64,000 nucleotides of DNA from Apostichopus japonicus. Its lineage: Eukaryota; Echinodermata; Holothuroidea; Aspidochirotida; Stichopodidae. Below, piece by piece: positions 10,646 to 28,116 of the stretch. Where the stretch lies: the NCBI RefSeq assembly GCF_037975245.1, contig NC_092581.1:10423303-10487302 (forward strand). Direction: 5' to 3'. The number at the start of each line of letters is the position of its first letter. Position 1 is the first letter of the stretch. The position numbers were made by a program, and so were the translations under genes. The notes under the pieces are model-generated. The model was not told where the DNA came from. It saw nothing but the letters and a program-made list of their open reading frames with translations, and searched no databases.

Positions 10646-12102
10646 GGTGTACCACCATATTACAACTATGTTGCAAATAATCAATACTAGTGTCGTTAAT
10701 ATGAATTAAGATAACATATTTGGCTCCTTTTGCTTATACTCTGCGATAATTCCTAATGCGAAAGTTTCAGTTATAGAATTTTATCCATTTATTCTGTCTA
10801 CCGTCTTGGTTACCGATTGCTAACATTTGTTTTCGTCATCAACGTTGCGCAACAAAGTTCCATGACTTTCAGCAACTGGTTTGATTCATTCTTTGCAAAG
10901 ATCATTCATGATCATGGTAAAACAAAACATAATTAGTTTGACAGAAGGAACTTTGTTAGATCAACGTTTCTCTGGTTCGTGGTATCGATTATTACTTTTT
11001 AAAGTAGATTTTTTATAACATTTATACATTGCTTGCTTGGAAAATATCTTGTCTTAAAATGTGATTAGCTGTTTGGATTGATTTGCTAATTAAAAGCACT
11101 TGAAATTATGTGCTTTATTCAAGGAAAATGTTAATAACATCTCACTACATTATTCTCTGCCAAGTTGGGACGTGTTTTTTACAATGAGGTACTGTCACGC
11201 TTGAAGTGCTGACAGTTTGAGCAGAATTATCGTGTTTTATCATATGAAGGTAAGGAACCGTTCATATTGCCGATACGAGTGCCTCGAAGCATGATATGAG
11301 GTGACAATAAAGAATAGTTTTCATTGGCAAACTGCCCCAAATGGCAGTAATCCCCCGAAGCTTTTACTCAGACCTGGATCATCTTTTGGCTTGCCATGGG
11401 CAAAGGATTCGTGAGTCATCGTAATAATAATGCCCGCCAGAGTTGAAATGCGACAATCAAAAAGGCAGCGTCATCCATAATAGTATAGAAAGAATCACAA
11501 AAAAGTTTATATACCTTATGTGAAAATTTATTTTTGCTGACGAAATAAATAACCGCCGGTCTGAATACGTGCACTTTCTAATACAAATACACTCGAGAAG
11601 TGTTATGCTCGAAAGATTCCACGCAGCAAAAATTTCAGCTCGATGTGTGTATTGTGTTTCATATCATGTATTTGTATATAACTTACATATACTAACAGAA
11701 TTGAGATTATCTTAAACAACACACGTACGATGTTCATTTATCTTTTGAACATGCTATATCTTGACTGCAAGAGATTGCTTATACAATCAACATTCACGCG
11801 TCATTGATGGATGAATGAAATGGTCATTTAAGTTCGAATGAAATGATTAGACCGTCTCCTATTGTTAATTCATTGGTTTGTAAAGTGAGATCTAGTCATT
11901 CCTTAAAGGGATCCTCTTGGGTGACATGTACATTGAATTAATAAAATTAACATCGTTAAAAGAACAAAGTTTTTTTGGTAAGTTGTATGAAGAAAATTCA
12001 AAGATATGTCCGGTTACAAGATAAAACATTATAGCAACTGCTGCCAATACAGCATTGTCGTGGTATGCGATATAGCCTTACTAAATACAGTTCATTGAAT
12101 TT
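10646..12102. other. 3' flank of the MS4A-like gene
   Basis: AT-rich sequence follows the TAA stop. It probably begins with the 3' UTR, with a candidate AATAAA poly(A) signal at 11306-11311. No further gene is visible. Confidence 0.4.
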
Positions 12103-12460
12103 CGTGATGATTGATTAGTTGTCATTTCACTGAATTCACGGCTACATTGGTCGATGTGTGTTTGAAATAAGATCTTCCTCTTAACCCATAAAGTACATGT
12201 ATGATGTTTCGGAGAAGCTTAAGTTTCATAGTGGTGCATGTTTTGTTTTTACCATATTATTATATATTGACTGAGATTTACTAGCTTGGTATGGCAGTTA
12301 TATCTCTTTTCAATCGCACGATATTGTGTTGTCCTATTAATGGCTGTACTTTTCTTGTCACGACTTAATAAATATATCCCAGGAAGAACGAAAATGGTTT
12401 CTAGAATATTTTCTTTATATAATATGCCCAAATTTGCCTGAAATCGCGTACCTAGTAGTC
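12103..12460 (+). repeat. Dispersed repeat, copy 1 (with 34920-35275)
   Basis: This stretch is highly similar, in the same orientation, to 34920-35275. Shared blocks include GATGATTGATTAGTTGT, TAAGTTTC(A/G)TAGTGGTGCATG and GGCAGTTATATCTCTTTTC, with only scattered substitutions and small indels by eye. It is non-coding. The copies lie about 1.5 kb beyond the stop codons of the MS4A-like and the SRCR gene respectively. Confidence 0.8.
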
Positions 12461-14120
12461 ATACATGTGTTAAATTGTGACTTAATATGTAAGGAAATTG
12501 TGTAAAAATAACTTTTATAATTAAGTGAATAAATGACGTTGAATATATGACTTAATTGATTATTAAAATACAATGCTATGGGTAGTCACCGTAAGTTGGT
12601 CAAGAAAACTCGTCGGTCGAAATCGATATACCCCCTGAAAAATGTTGTTTGTACACCTTTGAAGAAAAGTTTGTGTTGTCGTTTAGGGAGTGAAAATACA
12701 TTACGCTTTATTTGAGATCACTTCAACATTGCATCGGTGAACGCGGAATCCAGAAACGACTGCGAAAAAATAACACTTTTAGCAAGATAGTAGATGTATT
12801 TTTGCACCTTGTATCATTCGCACCTCTCTGCAGTAACAATTACTACTCGATACGAGGCTTTAAATCACTTACCTAACCAACTGAAGACGTCCATTTCTAT
12901 CGATGTTCGGAAAATGTTCATCCCGAAATCTCCAATTGACACTAAGATTTATATAATGCCCTGGTAAGAGTTGTTTACATCTAGCATGAGATGGCTATTT
13001 GTGGCATCCAACGAATTTCCATTTAACTTGGGCATTTACTAATATCAGACGTTAGTGTAACAATTTGAAACGTAGACGTCTTCATATCAGAGACATATTT
13101 AACAGGCATGGCACGGCAGGTGTGGCATGCTATGTGGCTTTCAAGTGTCGCCGCATTGGTAACGTTGGCCATTTGAATAACGATCGACTGTATGTGAGGG
13201 TAACCTGACAGGATTACACAATTATTGTCACCATATCAACATATCAAAATGCTCTCATTCGTTCATCTTCAGCAATAGTTTATAGAACTGCTAACTTTTT
13301 GAAAAGCTTCATTTTGGGCCAGTTGGGTACATTTTTTCATCACTACGTAACGTTTAAATGGTATTTTGTACACGATCGTAATGAAAAGAAATAGTTCAAT
13401 AAATTAGACCCCATGTAGACTGCTCCCTCTTACCCCATTCAGTATGTTTTGTTATCTTTGATGTTGTTTTATTGCTTGACTACGGATTTTTTTCGCTTCA
13501 AAACTGCGTGAACTATGCAATGTACGCCCTTCACGTGTCTCCAGGGTCTCCACTGGGTAGAGGACTTTTAATTAGAATAATGATGGTGCGATTGCAAAAG
13601 CTAAACTTTTGGAGTTTTTCATTTTGAAAGTACAATCGAACTTGTCTTCCTGAGTGGATAAATGTTTTCTTTATTATAAATGAATACAACGATGTCAGCA
13701 CTAATGCAGGTGTTGTCACTAGATTGTATGCAGATTGCATGCAGAAATTTCCGCACAACTTCATTACAAACTGAAACTAAATAAGTCATATGAATAATCC
13801 TTTGACCCATGACGCCAACTTAATATACAGAGAATGAGTACTGCAAATGATATTGCAATATTTCGTTCAGGGAATTTGCTGCAAATTGAAATATGGTACG
13901 GTACCACCTATCTGTTAACCACAACACAAATGTCACAAAAATTACAGTTGAACATTTTTTCTACAACAGAACTGGGAAAAAAATATTTTATGGTGCCTAA
14001 ACATCATTCAGTTCGTAAACGTTTCAAAATAGCTTTCTGGTCATATACATGTTATTATATGTTCATTTGTCTACATGTGATTCGATCTCATTGGCATATA
14101 AATATATATATACATATAAT
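12461..14120. other. Intergenic, no gene seen
   Basis: No exon or recognisable repeat was found. The open frame across 13834-14169 runs into the tRNA-like head (its [10 protein letters not shown] peptide is the translated B box) and is not a gene. Confidence 0.4.
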
Positions 14121-14198
14121 CCTTCCACCGGGATTCGAACCACGGGCCTTCCGCTGCGTGATACTCTGAGTAACAACTACTAGTGTTCCACTAGTCTC
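14121..14198 (-). repeat. tRNA-derived SINE-like head
   Basis: On the minus strand this contains the B-box-like sequence GGTTCGAATCCCGG preceded by a GGAAGGCCCGT segment comparable to the 27.4-kb copy (GGGAGGCCCGG). The 3' acceptor strand of a real tRNA is missing and the sequence instead runs into a (TA)n stretch, as in the 27.4-kb copy. I read it as a SINE-type tRNA relic. Confidence 0.5.
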
Positions 14199-19374
<5,176 letters not shown>

Positions 19375-19950
19375 ATGATTATAAAAACGATAATGGATTG
19401 TTAATAATTTACTATATGATGTTGTAATGGTAGAGACTTAGAGAGTACTCCTAAATGTAATGGATAGCATGAAACTCTTCGTTTCACTAACAAAAGGATT
19501 CTCAAATACAGTAGGCCCCTACTAGCAACATTACAATTGGAATAATGGATTACCAATACGATGCAGTGAAGTAAGGGAGTTTAATAAAGAGCATCCCTCG
19601 ATGTAATGACTAGGATGAAACTCTTAGTTTCACTAACAAAAGGATACCAAATGAAGTACCAACAAGAGGATGCCCATTAGATTGAGGGTCCACTAGACTT
19701 AAGGTTTACTAGACCCAAAATCCCCTTTGTGGGTAGCATTATTGAGCGTCTAGTCAGCAGTTATTGGATAACTGAAGTATTGAAGGACCTTGGTCTCCCC
19801 TCCCAGCAGCATTACAACTGGAACAATGGATTAGTGAAACAGTGTATTATTTGATACAATGAAGTAAGGGAGTTACATGAATAATAGTTAACGCAATGAG
19901 TAGTTTGTTACACTAACGAAAATTATTCTCCAATACAGCAATATAAGAAT
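19375..19950. repeat. Three diverged direct repeats
   Basis: A block containing AATGGATT, then AGTAAGGGAGTT or a related form, then GATGAAACTCTTNGTTTCAC and TAACAAAAGGAT recurs near 19391, 19543 and 19819. The copies differ in length and the third has diverged most. A short stretch just before (19275-19365) repeats GGACTCGGACTTGGCTCGGA-like units. Confidence 0.55.
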
Positions 19951-20205
19951 TTGTTAAAATGAATTTTTAATAATGTATTTTATGATGCTGTGAAGGAAGA
20001 AAATTCATTAACACATTTTAATTTGTACGCACGTCATGTACCTGTCCAGAAACTAAAAAGAAAAATTCAAACTCATAGAATGCCCCGTATCTGGCTCCAA
20101 GCAATGACATATAAATCTAGTTCTCATTGTATCTACAGAAGTTGTTTGTCCAATTTTAAATTTTGAAAATTTTGATCTTTAGTAAAAATATTCTTCTGTC
20201 TGCAG

Positions 20206-20387
20206 ATTTTATTGATGACAGTACTTCCTTCTCTTGTGGAGAAATTCCATTTGCTCTTGTTAATCTACGACAATTCAAAACAACATTTCAATCATATGTC
20301 AAAGTTTCACTGAAGTACATTCCTTGTGAATATTTTTTAAAAGCATCACATTTCGATATTGACATAGTTGCAAGTGTCTTGCAAAAG
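20206..20387 (+). CDS. Possible internal coding exon of unknown gene
   Basis: An acceptor TTCTGTCTGCAG precedes a 182-base open stretch that ends at CAAAAG with donor GTACAA, entering in phase 1 and leaving in phase 0. Its peptide starts DFIDDSTSFSCGEIPF and ends DIDIVASVLQK, and it is less biased in composition than neighbouring open frames. I do not recognise the family and found no partner exon. It may be a relic inside a transposon. Confidence 0.3.
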
Positions 20388-23300
20388 GTACAAATAAACA
20401 CATCATAATCAAGGTTAAAATGTGATGGTGTGTTAACACCTCAAGACTTTGCTTAACAAACCTACCTACGATTCATTCCAGCCTGCCAGATTTACAGTAT
20501 ATTTGGTTTTCAAAGACTACACATAAAGTCATTTCAATTTTGATAACATTCTATGATGGTAGAAGTAGCAAAGTAAAACAAACGGTTTTGCAGTAGACTT
20601 GGTGGGGGGGGGGGTGGGTGGGTGGAAAGTCTTTCTTACTTTACTTTGTTAGCCGTTCCCTGAGATCGTTTACATTTCTTGAAAATAAACAGCAAATTTT
20701 CATCATCTTTGTTCGTGTTGAAACTTTCAGTAAATCCATATAATGTATAGTGTGTGGTGATCAGACTTAGGGGATATTACAAGGAAGACTTTAGAAAACT
20801 AACTCCAGGTCATAGGGATTTAAAATATATCTCACAGTCAATACTTACTGAATATTAAGGACAACTGGGATGTTTGCAATATATGCTTGTGGGAGCTCCT
20901 TATTTCCATATAAGACTTTACTCGCTGCATCCCATGGTCAGCATGAACCAGCAGCTCAAAGTAATTATGATATCCTGTGTCGACCTTGAAGTTTCAGCCT
21001 GTACTTATTGCAATAAAGTGAAGCATTTCTGCTGTTGTGTTCTCATCCTGCATTCCTCAAATCGTGCCAAATTTAAGCCATCTTTTCTGACAAGAGAATG
21101 AACATAAATAAGTCCAGATAACTGTTTCATAAAATTGCAAGTGGAAGTTTTGACAGTGCAGTTCCCTATTTGATGTCAATACTTAGTGTGCATGTTGTCC
21201 AATATTCATGTCAGTTTAGCTATCACTTTTTTCATGGAAACCTCATATGCAACAATTGAGAAAAATGTCACACTACTAAGTTTGAATATTGATCTTTTAT
21301 TTGGTATATAAGTGCAATCACTTCAAAAGATTGACTGAGTATTCCTGCCTGGTTCAATGCCTCATCCCGCATGCAGTTCATTTACTTCAAAATTGCATGC
21401 ACCCTAGACTATGTATACCAACATTTAGTCCCTGAACGTATCATTTGGGGTTTAAGCTCAGGACTACTGGTGTACACAGACTTTGGAATTATGACTGAGT
21501 TCATTTTTAATGTTTGGTTTCAATGATGTTGAAACTTTGCACTCATGATGGCATATGTGTGCGTGCGTTGGTGGGAGTACTGTGTTGTGATCCTAGCTTG
21601 TAAACACAGTTTCTCATGACAGTAAGCTTCATTGGACAGATCTCATAGTTGGTATGTATATAGATGCATCACAAGTATAAGAAGCCTATTGTTTTTGGTG
21701 AAGGTCAAAGGTAATTTAGGTAAAACTGGTCAAATTGTGAAAATTCAAATCAAAGCATGGATAGATCTATTATTTGGTATGTCTAGGCCAGTGGTTGGGT
21801 CAACAGGGCAAACTTGTGGAAACCTTATTTAAACCATACATCTCAAGCCAGGGTAGCTTGCAGAGATATATAATGTTTAGTATCATGTTATACAGCTACA
21901 GAAGGCTTTCAGTAGTCTTTTTAGATCCCCAACTGTCACTTTGAAAATGTTGTTTGTCACAGTTCTCAATAGTTTTTTGCCCTATTATTAAGATAAAATA
22001 AGTTGTACGTGTATGCAGCCTACATCCCTACACATATACAGTAGTCTATATGTCAGATTGACAAATTCATAAAATAAAACTTATTACATAATGGAAACCA
22101 TGTGCAGTGCAATTTGCATAATGGTTATCTATTTATACACCCAACTAGCTAGTATTGGATCATAGCATCATGTTACCACATGTACGCATTAAAGTATTTT
22201 GTCACACAGTACAGTGCTTACATCATACAAGGAAGTTGCTATTGTTCCATAACAACTCTGATCATACTAGCCTGTTTGTGCAGGGAGTTGTTATGGAACA
22301 ACTCCCTGGTTTGTGCTATGGACATGAGAACTATCTAGTGCCTGTTGAACATTAGTCTTTTGCATTTTCATGTTACTGACTAACGCCAAATTACTGTAAA
22401 CAGATGGTCATTTTTAAAATTATCAAGAGCTTTTACTTGGACATGATACCCAATAAATGAAATGAAAAATGAAACTAGTCTTGTTGCACATATGTATGCT
22501 GGTTTTTATCATAAATTTGTTTTTGATGGAATAGGTCTGGATTCCCTTGACATTAAAACCTGATTGAAAGTTAACTTCTGTGATTGCACTAATATGTGAG
22601 ACCATTGATTAACCTAATTAATAGCTTTTAAAGATAAAGAAACTGATAACATTAGAACAGTTTCATAACTCATTAATGTGAGCAAGTGTGTTGCCAACGC
22701 AAGGTTTATTGAGGTACTGTTTAGTTCCTTAAAATGCGTAGCTGGCGGTTTTTCAACATCCTCTTATCCGTTCAAATAATGTTACATTGAATCTTTTCAC
22801 TTGTACCTTTCCATTGATATATCACAGACTGTGTTTTTTTGTTATGGGAATCGGTAAAACTGGATCAAACCTAGCAATTTTTGACACGGAATTTGCTCTT
22901 TTCGCAAAAACTCCTAGGTGTTCAAGTGAATGTAGGTCACCCTGTGACGGCATTGTGGGACTTTGAGGAAAACTTTCGATCAAGCTATTACTTCAGCACA
23001 ATTAACACTACCCCCATCATAATGTTAATATCAAAATGCCTAAATTAATTAGCCATGATAGCCTTGTTATTCTAATATACATACGGTACTCAATTGTTTA
23101 CCTTCAGCCGTGATTCACCCCATAGGTGCAGGAAAATTGTTGTACACAGCTACACTGAGGCCCTGTGTGACTTAGTTCTCTGAGGCAGAACCAATGATAC
23201 ACCACTACTACGCACAGGGCTAAGTGATACACACTAACACGTAAAGAGGATATATATTGTGGGCATTAATATTGTACCGAGACGGCAAATCTTTTCACAT

Positions 23301-24136
23301 TTTTTAACTTTTGTAACTCGTTTATGGAATATGGAATCTATCAGACCCTTTCTTTTACTGTAGTGTTCCGTTTGCTTGTGTACCTGTTTTTGTAGAGTTG
23401 TGACTTTCTGAAGGCCTTATTTTATGGCAGAGAGATTGAGACATACCCAAAGCTTTATATTTCGTGAAATGGTTTAAAATTGCATCGCACGAATGCAAGT
23501 TCTTTCATACCCCTAAATTGACACATCTGTCGATAAGCTTACTGTATTGAAGGCCTAAGTAAACATCCATTATCTTTGGATGCTGTTTGCTATGCTCTGA
23601 GCCTCTAACCTCAGAAAGGTCAGAGGTATTATATTGAGGTAAGTTTGGTTATCTTTAGGGAGTAAGATTTCCAAATGCCCCAAAACATGCAAAAACACTA
23701 TTTAATCAGCATATACCTGAAATGGATTCAAACTCATGAAATATGCTATATCTGCTTGACTGCAAAAAAAGTTATGGTTGCCTGCTGTATCGTTGCTAGT
23801 AGTAATATTTGGAGGTGAGTCAAATATTAAACCTTTAATTTAAAAGATCTGGAAGATCACCAGGTTGCAAAATTTGTAGATTGGCCAGTCTGTTACAAGT
23901 ATATACTTTAATTGATTTATCAGATTTTATATAGTATCAGCACAAGCAGTAGCAGGTAGCTGTGATTTACCAAAGCCTGTAATACTAATAGGCATACTTT
24001 AAGACTATCGTTAGGCCTAGTCTACTCTAACTTAACTTAAGTCTAACCATGGTCTAACTATATTTGTGTTCAGCATGAAGGTATTTACTCTAAACGTTAT
24101 TAATATATCCGGAACTCTTTTAAGGAATTTACTTAC
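20388..24136. other. Intergenic or intronic stretch
   Basis: No gene is recognised. It contains a hairpin at 22282-22305 (arms GGGAGTTGTT and AACAACTCCC) and a strong but isolated plus-strand donor-like site at about 23639. The other short open frames are unsupported. Confidence 0.35.
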
Positions 24137-24243
24137 AATGCGAATGCTCCACCTAATTTCCAAACGCCAACTTCAAATGAGCAACGTTGACGGTAACCCG
24201 CTGCACTTTCCTTTGTAGAATACCTGGCTAGGCCCACATGCAT
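24137..24243 (-). CDS. Possible first exon, MHVGLARYSTK...
   Basis: On the minus strand an ATG at 24243 opens 35 codons (MHVGLARYSTKESAAG... ...KLGGAFA) plus two bases, then a consensus donor GTAAGTAAA. It could be a 5' exon of the gene suggested by 15286-15316 on the same strand, but this rests only on splice-site quality and an open frame. Confidence 0.2.
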
Positions 24244-24810
24244 TAGTAACGTTAAATGTAGGCTATTGTGATAGTAACGATACCATCCGATCGATTGTCC
24301 TGTCACCTAACACAGAAAGAACCGCTTACGTATGGGGGCGCTGTTTCGTTACGTTTAAATTTGCCAGTTAAAGTAGAAACTCCTATTTTCTTAAATAATC
24401 TTAATTAATGGAAGGAATAGTAAAAACGTGAAGATTTCAGTGTAATTAGAGGAACCTTTAAGTTTCGGAACTATATATAGCCGCATTTGGTCAAAATCGA
24501 AGTGTAAAGTTGGGATCAACATAATTATATACCACGTATATCTACTACGTAATTCTGTTATATACCCTTCGGAATTACCTCCACTTTTGAGGGGAAATTC
24601 TACCCTTTTAATGAACGATTTTTTTTCTAGTAACTTCGGAATTGAACAGTCAATGATGTTTTCTCTTAACTCGAAATGATCATTCCTCAAAGGAAGTGAA
24701 ATTTATTGAACAAGAAGACCCTAGACTTAGATTACCTTGTGTCAGGTAAACCTATCACCGAGGTAAAGTCCCAGCTATCATTCGCTGAAGTTAACCCAAA
24801 TACCAATGGG

Positions 24811-24850
<40 letters not shown>

Positions 24851-24852
24851 TA

Positions 24853-24894
<42 letters not shown>

Positions 24895-25457
24895 CGTATA
24901 TATTTTTATATGTATATATGGGATTGAGGTTGCTTGGGAAGAGGTGCTCGTGGATAACGTCATTTCTGAATCAGTTTGGGGTGTTAATCATAATGCTAAA
25001 TTTCATCTAACATTTATTAGATTATTAATGCTTACAATTGAAGCCGCAACACTTGCTTGGATCACACATTTCTTACCATAGCAGTTTTGTTGGTCTTTCA
25101 ATAGGTTTATTTATGTATATAACCGTATATATCTATTCTCACCTTTTATCGTTCTTCCACGTCATGCACGAATGAAGAAAATAAACTGCTATTATAATAC
25201 AAACTATAAATCTTTTCAGGGCATATACAAGACCATTGATCGATTCCGCCGTGCAATAGGGAATGCAGGTTCAAAGTTTATAGAATAATACAATATTCTC
25301 TAGTAGCACCTTAATTGTTGACGAAAGCAGCCTTTTTAACACTTCACACGCAAAGGGGAAGCGAACTTTACACCATACGTATATTCATAACTAAACAGAG
25401 AACCAGCCTAGGACACATACTCGTGTCACGTTAAGGCATAATATTTAGTACGCCAAC
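24244..25457. other. Upstream flank of the SRCR gene with (TA)n
   Basis: No gene is supported. A (TA)n microsatellite spans about 24811-24920. The region should include the promoter of the receptor gene at 25458, but no clear core promoter element can be named. Confidence 0.4.
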
Positions 25458-28054
25458 ATGGATATCATGAGAAGTGTATCGTTTATATTATGTGGAATAC
25501 TTATATTGAGTGGTGATGTCGTATCCGGACAAGGTGACAAATACTTCCTTCATTTTTAAATGATTATTCTTTGCATTCTAGCGTGCTTGGAAAAGTTTCA
25601 CCACATTAATATGAAAAGTAATAGCCCTAAGGGAAATCGCAGCCTTGTATAATCATATATCACTTCCCACCTGTTTCTCGATCAATACCTTCTGCTTACT
25701 AAGTGTATGATGTAGCCTGTTCTCAAAAGCAGGTAGAATATCAAAGAGCTTAGGTAATCTAGTGCTTTCGTTATAATAGTGGAATCCTCCTTGTCTGGCC
25801 GTTAGGGCTTGGAACATATTCTGGTGTGTCTCAGTGTTGCACGATCCGAAGACTCGATACTGTATATAATTTGTTGGCTTCAGTAAGAAACCTGTTATGC
25901 TCACAATGTATCTGATCTTCCAGTTATCTTTATGAAGTGAGAGGTGCTTGGGTACATCGATAGGACGGTATTTAGTGTTTTGTTTTTGCTCATTTATGTT
26001 CATTATGCGTATTCATTTCACTCACACTTTAAGGCACTAACATTACAAAACGATTGTCTGCGTGTTCAGTTTGGCTATAAACGACACCAAATAGCCACAT
26101 TACAGTTAATTTAGTTAATAATGTTTTTCTTTATGTTTCAACGTACGAAGGTTGTTGTTCGTGAATGAAATGTTTCCTTAATGACTGAAAATGACAGTGA
26201 TAGTTGTTAAAACTAACGAAAAAGGCGTAAAAACGGTTCGCATAATAATAGCAAGATGTGAGGTTAGTAATGAATATGCAACACGAAACAGCGACGTTGT
26301 CACCGGTCTATCACATGCAAAATATTCATATTTTAGTTTAATATTCCACATTTGACTTAATATGTTAACATGATAGCCACCCGACATGATGTAATCCATA
26401 AGCCCTTGTCGGCTTCGCCCACATCCATGGTCCTAAAACAAACTGCCTCGTGTTTTCATTAATTATCTCCGTCAGCAATAGTCCGTACTGCATACTGCAC
26501 ATATAGTACGCTAATCCTGTTAGATAGTAGGAGGCTGTTGTTTTCTCATCGACTTAACTTTCCTCTGCGTTAGGTTTAATCACCGGACAACCTTTTTTTT
26601 TTATTCATATGACTTTGGAAGCGAGATTATTGCTGAAGTGAATATACAATAAAGATAAGTCATTGCTCCTTCGATCAGTTTCATCGACCGTCCGTAAGAA
26701 CTTGATCTAACTGTCACTGTTAATAGGCGTATAAGGACTAGAGGTAGAAGCCTAGGTTTTATAGTGTAATATAAGTAGCCTAGTCAGAGACATAGTTCCG
26801 ACAGGGGAGCTTCGTAGGTTATAACTATGCATTACAATGCGTTTCCCCATTCGCTTGTTTAAACCACTAGGCATGGCCTAACAGAATAAGGAAATGGAAT
26901 TTGTCTTCAGCGGATACATTTATTGATACTTCTGATCACTACTGTCTTAATTAATGAAACTTTTTTGGCAAACTTAGCTTGGTGATTTTTCACGCTCCTT
27001 CAGTTATGCAGCTTAAATAAGTTCCATTTATTTTAAATGAACAGTTTATGCATATTCTATTTGTAAACGCACAGAATCAATTTAAGACCATACATGCAAA
27101 TTCTATTCTGAGAGAGAAATGTATTGACCATTCAATCCAAAAATGCGATCGTATCGTCCACAAGGGTATTGTAGGAGAATAACAACGTAAATATATATCA
27201 CCTGTTAGTTGTCTCCATGAAGATGGAGGATTGGCGTTTGTGCTGATGTATCCTATTCAGGAAACTATAACGAGAAAAAGTGATTTCAACACGCACACAC
27301 AAGCACGCACGCACGCGCAAAGGCACGCGCACACACACACGCTTTATATGCAGACACCCTAACCACTAGGCTATATATATATATATATATATCATCATTA
27401 AAATCGGGATTCGAACCCGGGCCTCCCGCTCTTTACGCGGACACCCTAACCACTAAGCTACGGACGCTGATTGTTTGTCCAGAGGTTCGAAACTGGTAAG
27501 GATACCTTTCCAAATGACATATCTTAACACACTTATGTAAATTCGTGTACACTGTCAAAATAAGTTGAACCGCACAAATGAAGGTAATACGAAGGAATTG
27601 ATTTCACCACCTTCACAATCTATGTCCACTCGCCGAAACAAAATGTTTTCAAAGGGATAGCCCCTCAAACCTCTCTCCAGAACGGACCTGTTTCAGCGTA
27701 GCATTCGAAATCAAATGGTGTCATCAAAAGTTATAATAATTGCAGCGTTAATCAAACTTTTATCATCTGTATCTAAAAACAAAAATTAGTCATCAATGCA
27801 TCAGTGCAGTACTTCGGTAGAACCTCGCTTGTTTGTGCTGGTATCACGTCTCTCCCGAGACTTATTTCACGACAAACATGAATGAAATGTCAGGCTGTCC
27901 GACAACATAGTCAGTCATACAATAATTCATATGAGAAGAGGAAGGGTATAAGAACAGTCGCATCAGTTCGACAATTATACAAGATAGGTAGTAACATGAT
28001 GGCACTAGTATAGAAATAGATGTATAGACAAAGACAATTGGTATTATATTGTAT

Positions 28055-28116
<62 letters not shown>

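Noticed and set aside
13834-14169. 111-codon plus-strand open frame ending in [10 protein letters not shown]
   Set aside because: The distinctive end is the translated tRNA-like B box; the rest has no splice or motif support.
27405-27475. Functional tRNA gene on the minus strand
   Set aside because: A and B boxes are good, but the 3' acceptor strand does not pair with the 5' strand, the implied anticodon loop (GTAAAGA, anticodon AAA) is unusual, and the sequence runs into (TA)n.
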